This document shows positions 1 through 8,845 of a stretch of 64,000 nt of DNA, piece by piece. Position 1 is the stretch's first letter; each line of letters opens with the position of its first letter. Position numbers and translations under genes: made by a program. A model generated the notes under the pieces. The model did not search any database, had not been told where the DNA came from, and was given only the letters and a program-made list of their open reading frames with translations. Source of the DNA: Gammaproteobacteria bacterium (lineage in GTDB: Bacteria > Pseudomonadota > Gammaproteobacteria > Steroidobacterales > GCA-2729495); assembly GCA_030746435.1 (NCBI GenBank), contig JASLMV010000001.1:218735-282734 (forward strand), read 5' to 3'.

Positions 1-120
1 GGTTCGGTAGGCCTCCTTGCCGCTCTCAGTTACGCACAGAATAACTACAACAAGTATGCAGGTTTGTGGACACTTACCCGCATGGAGAAACTGGAGCGAA
101 ACAAAGATCGCGCGCCTTAG
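1..120 (+). CDS. C-terminal fragment of an unidentified protein
   Basis: An open frame runs in from the left edge and stops with TAG at 118-120, giving 39 residues that begin GSVGLLAALSYAQ and end in a charged tail (ERNKDRAP). The start lies outside the window. Such a short tail does not allow a family call. Its stop codon overlaps the stop of the convergent glycosyltransferase gene by four bases (TTAG), which supports its being a real gene end, because the neighbour begins with no gap. Confidence 0.5.
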   Translation, partial: GSVGLLAALSYAQNNYNKYAGLWTLTRMEKLERNKDRAP

Positions 121-1226
121 GCCGCAAGTTCCCTGTAGACCTCAAGCGTTTTAGCCACCCCCTGCTCTACGTTGAAAAGTGTCTGTATGCGCCGCTTTGC
201 TTCGGCACCGAAACGCTCGCGCAACGCTTTGTCCCGCGCGAGTTTCTCAATTGCTTTACCCAGCGCAACAGGGTCGCTGGGGGGAACCACAAACCCGGAT
301 TTGCCGTCGGCCACCAGTTCGGTATTACCGCCTGTGCTGGTTACCACCGCCGGCCGCCCATAGGCCATCCCTTCGAGGATTGCCCGTGACAAACCTTCAC
401 GCTTGGTCGTAGGCAACACGACCATGTCGCTGGCTCCGGAAACCTCCGGCGCATCGTCACGATAGCCAAGTGCATGCACACGCTCAGGATGCGCTGCAGC
501 CGCAAGCTGTTCATGCAACCTCGGGTCATCAGGACTTGCGCCCACCAGCAACAGGTGCAGGGGTAAATCAGGAGAGATATGTCGGGTCGCTTCCATGAGT
601 ACATGCAAACCCTTGCGCGGGCGTAAATTAGCAACCAGTGACACGGTGACGGCATCCTCCGGCAACCTCAGCCCCGAAAGATCCGCGGGCGGGTTTTGAT
701 ACCAGGAAATATCATGACCCTTGTATATGGTCACGAGCTTGTCAGGGTTACCCCATAACTGCTGCCGCAGGTCTTCCTCCACGGCTTTGGCCACGCAGAT
801 TATCTTGTCAATCCTGGGGTGGAGCATGTTGAGGTAACTCGCCGGGTCGTAACGCTTGATGCTGCCGGTCTGCCCGCGGTATGCAATCACTTTGACCGGC
901 AGCCCGATAGCAGCATTTGCGCCATTACAGATTGCCTTGCTGTTAAATAAGTGCAGCAGGTCGTAGTTGTGTTCCCGGACCTGGGCGCGGATAAAGCGCA
1001 TCGCATCGAGAGACACCTTTTTACGGATACTGTGAGTTACGGTACCAATACCGTGATCACCGTAATACTCGATCAGGACAGAACCCGGGCTGCACAGCAC
1101 CGTAATGTCGACCTCGCCGGATTCCTGCAGGCCGATTAGCTGGGCTGCCTCGGGCCGAATCGGGTTCACGTTGCTGTGACTAACGTAATCGGAAACTGCG
1201 AGCGCGCGTATTTTATTCTTGGCCAT
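117..1226 (-). CDS. GT4-family glycosyltransferase
   Basis: A 369-residue retaining glycosyltransferase of the GT4 (GT-B fold) type, expected to move a sugar from a nucleotide-sugar donor onto a lipid-linked or surface glycan at the cytoplasmic membrane. The C-terminal half carries the donor-binding hallmarks: VANLRPRKG, followed by the E-x7-E motif at Glu277 and Glu285 (EGLSRAILE), then GNTELVADGKSGFVVPP. The N-terminal half has the expected acceptor-domain pattern (LLHLFNSK). The length is normal for the family. The ATG start has no strong ribosome site in front of it. The acceptor and sugar cannot be told from sequence. The gene converges with the partial gene at the left edge, and no other glycan gene is visible on this side. 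Confidence 0.85.
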   Translation of the reverse strand: MAKNKIRALAVSDYVSHSNVNPIRPEAAQLIGLQESGEVDITVLCSPGSVLIEYYGDHGIGTVTHSIRKKVSLDAMRFIRAQVREHNYDLLHLFNSKAICNGANAAIGLPVKVIAYRGQTGSIKRYDPASYLNMLHPRIDKIICVAKAVEEDLRQQLWGNPDKLVTIYKGHDISWYQNPPADLSGLRLPEDAVTVSLVANLRPRKGLHVLMEATRHISPDLPLHLLLVGASPDDPRLHEQLAAAAHPERVHALGYRDDAPEVSGASDMVVLPTTKREGLSRAILEGMAYGRPAVVTSTGGNTELVADGKSGFVVPPSDPVALGKAIEKLARDKALRERFGAEAKRRIQTLFNVEQGVAKTLEVYRELAA

Positions 1227-1321
1227 AAGGAACCAGGGTCAGCGTTGGTATGTCCCGCACGTTAATCCTGCAACGCCGACTTTAACTGTTATGCTTCCGG
1301 GGTCAAGCTGACGGAACCGAC

Positions 1322-1987
1322 ATGAAACCTTACCAAGTTTTGTTGCTGGCATTATTTGTTGCTGGCTGTGAATCCCCTGAACCTGCGGCCGACGCGCTGG
1401 GGCTGGTAAGGCTATGGGTACAGGGCAATTACAATAACCTGGCACAGACCGACGCCGACATTGTGGCCGGGCTACCCACAAACCTGACGCACCGGCCCAT
1501 GCACCAGTTATTCGTACCTGTTGAGGTCCCGGGTATAGAGGGGCACCTGGTCTTCCAGCAATCCTCGCTGGACGGTTCTGAAGAACCGGCCATGATTTTT
1601 CGCCACGGCCTGATGCAATATTTTTTTGACCAGGAGAGCGGCCTGCTCAGGCAGCGTGAGCTGTATTTCAAGGATGCCGAACCCTATAAAAATGCCCACA
1701 GGAATCCGGCGGTCCTTGAGGGGGTCACCCTGGACGATATGACCTGGGATGCGGGCTGCGACTTTTTCCTGCAGGCAAATGCCGACAATACGATGGTCAG
1801 CGGCCCCATTGCCGAGGGTAACTGTGTGCTGTTTAACGAGGGACTGCAGAAAAATATGTACGCGGACGATCTCGTAGAGATCACTGCGACGGAATATCGC
1901 TTTCGCGGCCGCTATGTCGATGAAGCCGGGGCCGTACTGTGGGGAACGGAAAGCGACGAACTCAACAGGCTGGTCAGGCAGGAATAG
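1322..1987 (+). CDS. CpcT/CpeT-like (DUF1001) lipoprotein
   Basis: A 221-residue protein with a lipoprotein signal: a hydrophobic stretch ending in lipobox LFVAGC (Cys16), so it should be lipid-anchored outside the inner membrane. The mature part resembles the CpcT/CpeT family. In cyanobacteria these proteins attach bilin chromophores to phycobiliproteins; in other bacteria their role is unknown. Supporting features are the central GCDFFLQ segment (residues 145-151) followed by the spaced G, C and F residues of the family (AEGNCVLF) and the final YRFRGRYVDEAG strand. No phycobiliprotein gene is visible, so a true lyase role is doubtful; binding of a tetrapyrrole or another hydrophobic ligand is possible. 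It stands alone between oppositely oriented genes. The family call rests on motif recognition only. Confidence 0.65.
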   Translation: MKPYQVLLLALFVAGCESPEPAADALGLVRLWVQGNYNNLAQTDADIVAGLPTNLTHRPMHQLFVPVEVPGIEGHLVFQQSSLDGSEEPAMIFRHGLMQYFFDQESGLLRQRELYFKDAEPYKNAHRNPAVLEGVTLDDMTWDAGCDFFLQANADNTMVSGPIAEGNCVLFNEGLQKNMYADDLVEITATEYRFRGRYVDEAGAVLWGTESDELNRLVRQE

Positions 1988-2010
1988 CCTAAAAATCTGC
2001 GGGCAGCCTG

Positions 2011-2595
2011 CTAGTCTGTATTTTCCGGATTCTCGACGTCGTCGGACTCCATGCTGTCGCCATCCAGCATGACCTGCTCTTCGAGTATGCGCATGGTATC
2101 GGTAAGTTGCTTGCGCTCAGCCTGCAGGCGGTTTATTTCACTAAGGACCGCATCGGAGCCGGCCTTCGCAACCTGCAGTTCGGTCTCCGCCTCTTCGGCA
2201 CGCATATGCTCACGAATAGTTTGCGTAGCCCGGTCCTGAAGCTCATGACGAAGCTCACGCATCTTGGCAACCGAACTTTTATTCTCTGTACGTATATCTT
2301 CAGCTTCCTCTTCAAGCTCAGCCATCGTCGAGCGCAGTTCCTGCAACGTCTCAACTGCGGTGGCAAATTCCTCACTTTTCTCGGCAAGTGCCTGCTGCGA
2401 ATCCTCGTACTGGCGGCGCACGGTGCGCAGATCGGCCTCGAGTTCGCGTATCAGGTGATTACGGGGATCCTCGGTTGCGGAATGCTGGTTTGCTGCCCGC
2501 GATGCCATGCGGGACAACAGGCAGCCAAGCAAAAAGCCTGCCCCGCTGGCGGCAATCAGTAGCTGCGTCGGATTAAGGTCTGGAAATTCCACCAT
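2011..2595 (-). CDS. Membrane-anchored coiled-coil protein, unknown function
   Basis: A 194-residue protein with one hydrophobic segment near the N-terminus (about residues 11-28), then a long heptad-rich region (about 45-175) dominated by Glu, Arg, Leu and Gln, and an acidic tail (DSMESDDVENPENTD). It is most likely an inner-membrane protein with a cytoplasmic coiled coil. The start is well supported by a GGGGGAG ribosome site five bases before ATG. I do not recognise a named family. Short proteins of this layout occur in cell-envelope and division settings, but nothing nearby supports such a role. Confidence 0.7.
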   Translation of the reverse strand: MVEFPDLNPTQLLIAASGAGFLLGCLLSRMASRAANQHSATEDPRNHLIRELEADLRTVRRQYEDSQQALAEKSEEFATAVETLQELRSTMAELEEEAEDIRTENKSSVAKMRELRHELQDRATQTIREHMRAEEAETELQVAKAGSDAVLSEINRLQAERKQLTDTMRILEEQVMLDGDSMESDDVENPENTD

Positions 2596-2692
2596 AGGTC
2601 TCCCCCAGCAAAATTATTGAATCGGCAGCCCCGCTGCTGCGGCCTGGTTCTCATTCCTGAATATTCTTTTTTATCCTTAAACTACAAAGACT

Positions 2693-2698
2693 TATAAT
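2693..2698 (+). promoter_or_regulatory. Possible -10 element (TATAAT) before the first DUF1838 gene
   Basis: A perfect TATAAT lies about 97 bases before the ATG of the downstream DUF1838 gene, in the gap between two divergent genes. The region 17 bases upstream is T-rich but does not match TTGACA well, so this is only a weak promoter candidate. Confidence 0.3.
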
Positions 2699-2794
2699 GC
2701 TTTCCCTGAGATTCTGCGGGGCAGGAACCGGTATGTCGGCTCGAATACGTGTTGTATGCTCACAGGCCTGCGCAAAAACAAGGAAACAACCACA

Positions 2795-3622
2795 ATGATG
2801 GGGAAGAAAATGCTGAACCGCCGCTATTTCCTGCAGGCCGGCGCGGCCGCCGGCATCGCCGCCCCGGTCACCGCCTGGGGACAACCGCAAATAAAACAAA
2901 CGCTGGACCTGAACGATCCGGAGGATTGCCTCACGGCAATGGTAAAGATGCGGGCCAGCCTGGAAGCCGTGGATTCCCCGAACTGGTACTTCGGCACGAT
3001 CTACGGTGTGCTGCCTGGTAAAGCACCGGTGCCCATGGTGGATTACGAAGGTTCCGAAATCGATTATTACGAAAGGCAGCCGGATGGCAGTTACCGGGCT
3101 TACGGCGCGACCGTCAGCTTCTTCCGTGACACCCGGACCAGGAAACGCATCGATGCGTTCGATAACCCGATTACGGGCAAACGCAACGAGGTACAGCCTA
3201 ATTCAATTTCGGTGAAAGCGCATTACATCTATAGCATTTATGGCGGCAAACGTTCAGACGATGACCGACCGCTGGGCACTACGCCGGCAATTCACAAGCA
3301 GCTCAAATGGACCGAGTCCGGCGAGTACATCTGGCTGAATACGCGGCGCCCCTACCCGGCCGGCATAGCGATGGGCGAGGACCAGACCGTACAGGGCACA
3401 CTGCGCGAACTGCACGACCCCGATATGCCGAAGGTTTATGCGACCGCATCGCCCACCTACATAGCGCCCTGGCTAAGCTGGATGGACATGAAGGGACACC
3501 CGGGTCATACCGTCTGGGCCGGCCCTGCACGTAAAGTCGACAGCGTGAAAGACTATCCCCGCGAACTGCTCGACTTCCTTGAGAAAAATTTCCCGCACAA
3601 ACTGACAGCCAAACCCTCATGA
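2795..3622 (+). CDS. DUF1838 family protein with Tat signal (paralogue 1)
   Basis: A 275-residue protein that begins with a twin-arginine type leader (NRRYFLQAG, then an Ala/Gly-rich hydrophobic run), so it is probably exported folded to the periplasm. The rest matches two other proteins in this window (28404-29267 and 40664-41752) in a conserved order: an N-terminal LTAMVKMRASL helix, a D-x-x-T...NP-x-TGK segment, a C-terminal WLSWMDMKGHPG block and a final PRELLDFLEKNFP helix. All fit the uncharacterised DUF1838 family. The start at 2795 is chosen over an in-frame ATG at 2756 because AGGAA lies nine bases before it and the leader then has the right shape. It is followed by a hairpin element and a convergent PQQ dehydrogenase. 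No enzymatic function is known; a role in a catabolic pathway is inferred from repeated neighbourhoods. Confidence 0.75.
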   Translation: MMGKKMLNRRYFLQAGAAAGIAAPVTAWGQPQIKQTLDLNDPEDCLTAMVKMRASLEAVDSPNWYFGTIYGVLPGKAPVPMVDYEGSEIDYYERQPDGSYRAYGATVSFFRDTRTRKRIDAFDNPITGKRNEVQPNSISVKAHYIYSIYGGKRSDDDRPLGTTPAIHKQLKWTESGEYIWLNTRRPYPAGIAMGEDQTVQGTLRELHDPDMPKVYATASPTYIAPWLSWMDMKGHPGHTVWAGPARKVDSVKDYPRELLDFLEKNFPHKLTAKPS

Positions 3623-3685
3623 GCAATGTGAGCCGGGTTTCAAGGCCGCATTGGAATTTGCGTGTATTCGGACACGCTATTAACA

Positions 3686-3720
3686 AGTCGCGTAGCGACT
3701 CAACCTGACCGAAGGTCAGG
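3686..3720. repeat. Twin GNA-triloop hairpin element
   Basis: Two perfect short hairpins in tandem between convergent genes. The first is AGTCGC-GTA-GCGACT (3686-3700), the second CCTGACC-GAA-GGTCAGG (3704-3720). Both have a three-base GNA loop. No T-run follows directly on either strand, so a simple intrinsic terminator is not a good fit. A very similar arrangement follows the third DUF1838 gene (41752-41799), which suggests a small repeated extragenic element. Confidence 0.6.
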
Positions 3721-3737
3721 AGAGCGGCTGAGGCTTT

Positions 3738-5690
3738 TCAGTCCGGTAAAGCGAAGGCGAGTATGTAATCGCCTTTAGCCAGCGGCGACCAGGCATGACC
3801 GCCCGCCGATACCACGACGTATTGTCGGCCATCGACCTCGTAGGTCATCGGCGTTGCGTTAGCTGAGTAAGGCGTATTGACTTCCCACAGCAACTTGCCC
3901 GTCTCCACATCGAAAGCACGGAAGCGTTCGTCGTAGGAGGCACCGATAAACACCAGCCCGCCGCCGGTGGAAATTCCACCACCCGATCCCGGCGTACCAA
4001 ACTCCAGCGGGAACGGCACCGGCGACAGCTTGTCGAGCACGCCCAGGGGCCGGTCCCAGATAATGTCGCCCTTATCCAGATCAACGCCCACCAGTTTGGC
4101 CCATGGCGGCTTGGAACAGGGCGAAAACGAGGGTGACATTAAAGGACCCTGTTGCAGCCCGTATTCTGCGCCCGCAATAAAGTCGGGCGGACCCATCGGC
4201 ATGCCCGCCATCGGGTGATCACTTTTTTCGATCTGCTCGTTGGGGATCAGCCGGATGAAAAAGGGAACCTGCGCGACGGGTGTCACCAGTATATTGCGGT
4301 CGGGGTCGAAAGCGCCGCCACCCCAGTTATTGCCACCACCTATCATCGGATACATCACCGTGCCCTGCTCGGTCGGAGGTTCGTAGTAACCGCCGTAGCG
4401 CATGGACGCGATTTTGTCGCGGCAGGCATTGCGGTCGAATATGGTGAACCCCCAGGCATCGTCGGGCGTGATGCCTACGTTCATGAGCGGCGGGGGTTTT
4501 ACAGGGAAAGGCTGCGTAGGTGACAACTGCTCACCGGGTATACCATCGGTCGGGACCGGCCGTTCCTCGACCTCGAAGAAAGGTTCACCCGTGTCCCGGT
4601 GCAGGACAAAAACCACGCCCGTCTTGGTCAGCACGACCACAACAGGAATCTTCTCACCATCGCGGGTTATATCGACCAGCAGCGGATGCGTGGGGATATC
4701 CCAGTCCCAGACATCATGGTGCACGACCTGGAAATGCCATACCAGTTCACCCGTCGAGGCGCGTATCGCGAGTATGGAATTCGCGTAGCGGTTGTCGCCG
4801 GGGCGCAGCTTGCCGTAAAAATTAGGTGACGCACTCGCGGTCGGGGCAAACAGGAGATCGCGCTCGTTGTCCCACGACATGGTCGTCCAGACATTCCCAC
4901 CACCCACCATTTCATCCACGGCGCCCTCACCCACCCTTACAAGGGTGTCGAAGGTCCACAGGTGTTCGCCGGTGCGCACATCGAAGGCCCGCAGTGCCCC
5001 ATTCATCGAACTGACATCTTTGAACTTGTTGGCTGTGCCGCCAATAACGATTACATCGTTAACGATCGCAACCGGTGACATCAGTTGCATACCATCGAGC
5101 TGATTCGCCGGTTTAAGCTCCAGTATTATCGGTGTGACTTCGAGTTGCCCGTTGTCACCGAAATCTGTGCATAACTTGCCGCTGCGCGCATCGATAGAGA
5201 TTAGCCTGCGGTCGTTTGTTGCCAGCACGATGCGCGACGCACAGAACTCTTCTGCCGGTTTCTTGCTGTCCGTCCACTGCGAGAGACCGCGGCAGTTAAA
5301 GCGCCCGGCGGCTCGATTTTCGGTATCCAGTTTTGGGTCGAATAGCCAGCGCTCCGCGCCGCTCGCCGGGTCAAGAGCGATAACCCTGTTGAACGGTGTG
5401 CAGGTAACCAGGTGGCCGCCCGCATCATCGGGCAGCAGGATGGGCGTGGCTTGGTAGCCGCTAAGTTGAATAAGATCCGGATGCCGCTCCTGCGCACCGG
5501 TCCGGTAGGTCCAGGCCAGTTCAAGTTCGTCTACGTTCTGGCGGTTTATCTGCGCGAGCGGCGAATAGCGTCCGCCACCTTCCTGTCCGCCGTATTGTGG
5601 CCAGTCGGATGCTCCCGCCAGGACGGATGATGCACCGAGGCCTACCAATAGTGCCGCGATCACACCTGGAATACGAAATCGATTATGCAT
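3738..5690 (-). CDS. Secreted PQQ-dependent dehydrogenase
   Basis: A 650-residue quinoprotein of the PQQ-dependent glucose/quinate/alcohol dehydrogenase superfamily. A signal peptide (about residues 1-25, ending VLAGAS) directs it to the periplasm. The mature N-terminus (DWPQYGGQEGGGRYSPL) and the recurring propeller segments (for example ALDPASGAERWLFDP, ILAIRASTGELVWHFQ, FRAFDVETGKLLWE) are typical, as are GGGNNWGGGAFDP and the C-terminal GGHAWSPLAKGDYILAFALP. There is no extra haem-c domain and no N-terminal five-helix membrane domain, so electrons must pass to a separate cytochrome or quinone reductase. It should oxidise an alcohol, sugar or aldose, but the substrate cannot be read from sequence. 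No pqq biosynthesis gene is in the window. It converges on the DUF1838 gene. Confidence 0.88.
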   Translation of the reverse strand: MHNRFRIPGVIAALLVGLGASSVLAGASDWPQYGGQEGGGRYSPLAQINRQNVDELELAWTYRTGAQERHPDLIQLSGYQATPILLPDDAGGHLVTCTPFNRVIALDPASGAERWLFDPKLDTENRAAGRFNCRGLSQWTDSKKPAEEFCASRIVLATNDRRLISIDARSGKLCTDFGDNGQLEVTPIILELKPANQLDGMQLMSPVAIVNDVIVIGGTANKFKDVSSMNGALRAFDVRTGEHLWTFDTLVRVGEGAVDEMVGGGNVWTTMSWDNERDLLFAPTASASPNFYGKLRPGDNRYANSILAIRASTGELVWHFQVVHHDVWDWDIPTHPLLVDITRDGEKIPVVVVLTKTGVVFVLHRDTGEPFFEVEERPVPTDGIPGEQLSPTQPFPVKPPPLMNVGITPDDAWGFTIFDRNACRDKIASMRYGGYYEPPTEQGTVMYPMIGGGNNWGGGAFDPDRNILVTPVAQVPFFIRLIPNEQIEKSDHPMAGMPMGPPDFIAGAEYGLQQGPLMSPSFSPCSKPPWAKLVGVDLDKGDIIWDRPLGVLDKLSPVPFPLEFGTPGSGGGISTGGGLVFIGASYDERFRAFDVETGKLLWEVNTPYSANATPMTYEVDGRQYVVVSAGGHAWSPLAKGDYILAFALPD

Positions 5691-5891
5691 TTTGGAGTAC
5701 CGTTCTTATTGGTCGTTGCGGTTCAGCCAGCGCGGTGTTTCGAGTATAGCCAGTCTGCACCATCGCCTTTAGTCCAAAAAGTGGCATACCGCGCAGCGGA
5801 CAATGCTGTGCGAGGTACGGCCATTCTCTGCCGGCAGCAAAGCGCTTCCTGCTAGAGTGCTCAGCCCCTGACATCTTAAACAGGAACCGTC

Positions 5892-6701
5892 ATGGCAACC
5901 ATCGTAGTTACCGGAAGCACCAAGGGAATCGGCCGCGGGCTGGCAGAAGAGTTTATCAAGCTTGGGCACAATGTTGTTATCTGCAGTCGCAATCTCACCG
6001 ATGTTGAACGCGTCGCGCGGGAACTGGATGAACTTGGCGAGGGCAAATGCACCGGTACCGTCTGCGATATCACCGATAAAGCCCGGGTCCAGGCACTCTG
6101 GGACCACGCGGTACAGGCATTTGGCACCGTGGACTACTGGATCAACAATGCCGGCCATGCGACCTCACGGCACCAAGTCCACGAACTGCCCGAAGATATG
6201 ACGCGCACTATTGTCACCGGTAACCTGCTGGGCACGACATTCGGTTCACAAGTCGCTATTACGGGTTTCCGCAAACAGGGCAGCGGCAAGCTCTACAATG
6301 TGCTGGGCGGTTCGTTTGACGGTAAATTCCTGGTACCGAATATGGGTGTGTACAGTTCAACGAAAGCCGGAATTCACCTGCTCAGCAAGTATCTGATCAA
6401 GGAAAACAAGGGCCAAAATATCCTCATCGGCATGATCAGCCCGGGCATGTTAATAACGGAGAACTGGTTTGAAGAACAACAGGAACTCAGCGATGAGGAG
6501 TGGCAGAACATCCGGCCACAGCTGGATATGATGTGCGACTACGTCGATACTGTAATGCCCTGGCTCGCGCAGCAGATCCTGACCAATACCGAAAACGGCA
6601 AGCGCATCGCATGGATGACCAACGGCAAAATGCTGCAGCGTTTTGTTCGCACCAAACTGTTGGGGCAGAAACGCGATTTGTTCAGCCGTTACGGCCTCTG
6701 A
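5892..6701 (+). CDS. SDR family oxidoreductase
   Basis: A 269-residue classical short-chain dehydrogenase/reductase, cytoplasmic, NAD(P)-dependent. The cofactor motif is TGSTKGIG (residues 7-14), the structural motif NNAG is at 85-88 and the catalytic pair Y154-x3-K158 (YSSTK) is intact. The C-terminal part, rich in Trp and Met and ending RTKLLGQKRDLFSRYGL, is longer than in a minimal SDR. The substrate is unknown. The gene stands alone between the PQQ dehydrogenase (divergent) and the sulfite reductase cluster. ATG follows an AGGAACCGTC ribosome site. Confidence 0.88.
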   Translation: MATIVVTGSTKGIGRGLAEEFIKLGHNVVICSRNLTDVERVARELDELGEGKCTGTVCDITDKARVQALWDHAVQAFGTVDYWINNAGHATSRHQVHELPEDMTRTIVTGNLLGTTFGSQVAITGFRKQGSGKLYNVLGGSFDGKFLVPNMGVYSSTKAGIHLLSKYLIKENKGQNILIGMISPGMLITENWFEEQQELSDEEWQNIRPQLDMMCDYVDTVMPWLAQQILTNTENGKRIAWMTNGKMLQRFVRTKLLGQKRDLFSRYGL

Positions 6702-6895
6702 CTCGCCGGCGGCCCTTCCCGGGGCAGCGTCTGAGCGTCTTCTGCGATATATAGCGTCTGGGTATAAGCGCAGAAACAGATATTATTTTTGCCTTCAGCA
6801 AGAGCCGGTTATCGTAGCCTGCCGGCGTGTACAAGTACGCCAGGTCCAGTTTTTTCTATTGGTTTTTCAGGTGTTTAAGAGACGGTTGGTACACA

Positions 6896-7171
6896 GTGTC
6901 GCAGATGATAATCGCCAATACTCTGGCCGATGGCTTCGTTGTGTTCCTGACAGCGGATAACGGCTGGACCCATGACATCGCCGACGGCGCCGTCGCCGAG
7001 ACCGACGCCGCAGCGGACGCGATGCTGCTGACCGCCAAGCAGGCGGAGCGTGATTGTGTCGTGATCGACCCTAACCTGATACCGGTTGAGATAGTCGACG
7101 GTCGACCGCAGCCGACCGAGTATCGTGAATATATACGCGCTAACGGCCCGTCCGTGCCGACACCTTCCTGA
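6896..7171 (+). CDS. DUF2849 family protein (sulfite reductase cluster)
   Basis: A small protein of about 91 residues that matches the DUF2849 family in its opening (NTLADGFVVFLTADNGW) and its Ala/Asp-rich middle. DUF2849 genes are usually found directly before a siroheme nitrite/sulfite reductase gene, as here (18 bases before cysI), and are thought to help assimilatory sulfur metabolism, but no biochemical role is established. GTG at 6896 or ATG at 6905 could be the start. An AGAGACGG-like ribosome site lies upstream of the GTG. The longer in-frame reading to 6827 adds residues that do not fit the family. Confidence 0.7.
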   Translation: MSQMIIANTLADGFVVFLTADNGWTHDIADGAVAETDAAADAMLLTAKQAERDCVVIDPNLIPVEIVDGRPQPTEYREYIRANGPSVPTPS

Positions 7172-7189
7172 CACACTTCGAGACCCGCC

Positions 7190-8845
7190 ATGTATCGCTA
7201 CGATGAATTTGATACCCGTCTCGTCCAGGAACGCGTGGAACAGTTTCGGCGCCAGACCGGGCGGCGGCTGAACGGCGAGATGAACGAAGACCAGTTCTTG
7301 CCGCTCAGGCTCATGAACGGCGTGTATCTGCAACTGCACGCCTACATGCTGCGCATTAATGTGCCCTACGGAGCGATGCGCTCCCGGCAGATACGTCAGC
7401 TTGCGCACATTGCGCGTACTTACGACAAGGGTTACGGTCATTTCACAACCCGCCAGAACATGCAGTTCAACTGGATACAGCTCAAAGATGTAGCAAACGC
7501 GCAGGCCGACCTGGCCGAGGTGGAAATGCACTGCATCCAGTCAAGCGGTAATTGCATTCGTAATACGACATCCGATCAGTACGCAGGTGTTGCCAAAGAT
7601 GAGATAGAAGACCCGCGGGTTTACTGTGAAATCATCCGCCAGTGGTCCACCCTGCACCCGGAGTTTTCCTACCTGCCACGCAAGTTCAAAATTGCGGTAA
7701 CCGGATCCCCGAATGACCGGGCCGCCGTAGCATTACACGATATCGGCCTGCGCATGCACCTGAACAAAAACGGTGAGCCCGGCTTCGAGGTATTGGTAGG
7801 CGGCGGTCAGGGCCGCACTCCTTTTGTGGCCAAAACTATTCGCGACTGGCTGCCGCCGGAGCACTTGCTTTCGTACCTCGAAGCCATTCTGCGCGTGTAC
7901 AACCTGGACGGACGCCGGGACAACAAATGGAAAGCCCGCATCAAGATCCTGGTGCACCAGACCGGTACTAAAGAATTCCGTCGCCTGGTCGATACCGAGT
8001 GGGACAAGATCCGGGACAGTGCGCTGAAATTGCCCCAGGCCGAGATCGATCGCATCAATGCCTATTTCGCACCACCCGATTACGAATCGCTTGACGATGC
8101 GGGAGAAACCATCGCGGCCTGGCGTGCCGATAATGCCAACTTCGATGCCTGGGTCAGGGCCAATGTAGCCGAGCACAAAATCCCGGGATACTCGATTGTG
8201 AACATCTCGCTGAAAAGCGCCAACCAGCCTCCCGGTGATATGACCGCCGCACAGATGGATGCATTCGCCGATCTGGCCGACGAATACAGTTTCGGTGAAT
8301 TACGGGTCAATCACCGCCAGAACCTGGTGCTTGCAGATGTTGAACAATTGAGGCTCCGCGAACTCTGGGAAAAGCTGCGCGCGCTCGACCTCGCAACTCC
8401 GAATATTGGCCGTGTCTCCGACATGATTGTCTGCCCAGGACTCGATTACTGCTCACTGGCGAATGCCCGTTCCATACCCATTGCGGAAGAGATCAACAAG
8501 CGCTTCAGCGATATGGACCGGGTGCACGATATCGGTGAACTGACCATCAACATTTCAGGCTGCATGAACGCCTGCGGGCATCACCACGTGGGGCACATCG
8601 GCATTCTGGGGGTCGACAAACGGGGCAAGGAATTCTACCAGTTCACGCTGGGCGGCTCCTCTGACCAGACCGCCTCGCTGGGCGATCGCACAGGCCCGGG
8701 TTTCCCTGCCGACAAGGCGGTCGATGCGGTGGAGACTATATTGAATACCTACATCGAAATTCGTAACGACGGCGAATGCTTCCTGGATACTTATCGCCGG
8801 GCAGGGCTGGCACCGTTCAAGGAGGCACTGTATGGCAATCCTTAA
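7190..8845 (+). CDS. cysI: Siroheme nitrite/sulfite reductase, hemoprotein subunit
   Basis: A 551-residue assimilatory sulfite (or nitrite) reductase that carries out the six-electron reduction of sulfite to sulfide in the cytoplasm. The 4Fe-4S/siroheme ligands are all present: Cys415-x5-Cys421 (CPGLDYC) and Cys458-x3-Cys462 (CMNAC). The internal repeat typical of the family is also seen, with ferredoxin-like halves around GHFTTRQNMQFNW and LRVNHRQNLVL. The pairing with DUF2849 and DUF934 points to sulfite assimilation into cysteine rather than nitrite use. The next gene overlaps its end by 14 bases, so the two are translationally coupled. No cysH, cysJ or siroheme synthase gene is nearby, so the electron donor (probably ferredoxin or a separate flavoprotein) lies elsewhere. 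Confidence 0.92.
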   Translation: MYRYDEFDTRLVQERVEQFRRQTGRRLNGEMNEDQFLPLRLMNGVYLQLHAYMLRINVPYGAMRSRQIRQLAHIARTYDKGYGHFTTRQNMQFNWIQLKDVANAQADLAEVEMHCIQSSGNCIRNTTSDQYAGVAKDEIEDPRVYCEIIRQWSTLHPEFSYLPRKFKIAVTGSPNDRAAVALHDIGLRMHLNKNGEPGFEVLVGGGQGRTPFVAKTIRDWLPPEHLLSYLEAILRVYNLDGRRDNKWKARIKILVHQTGTKEFRRLVDTEWDKIRDSALKLPQAEIDRINAYFAPPDYESLDDAGETIAAWRADNANFDAWVRANVAEHKIPGYSIVNISLKSANQPPGDMTAAQMDAFADLADEYSFGELRVNHRQNLVLADVEQLRLRELWEKLRALDLATPNIGRVSDMIVCPGLDYCSLANARSIPIAEEINKRFSDMDRVHDIGELTINISGCMNACGHHHVGHIGILGVDKRGKEFYQFTLGGSSDQTASLGDRTGPGFPADKAVDAVETILNTYIEIRNDGECFLDTYRRAGLAPFKEALYGNP

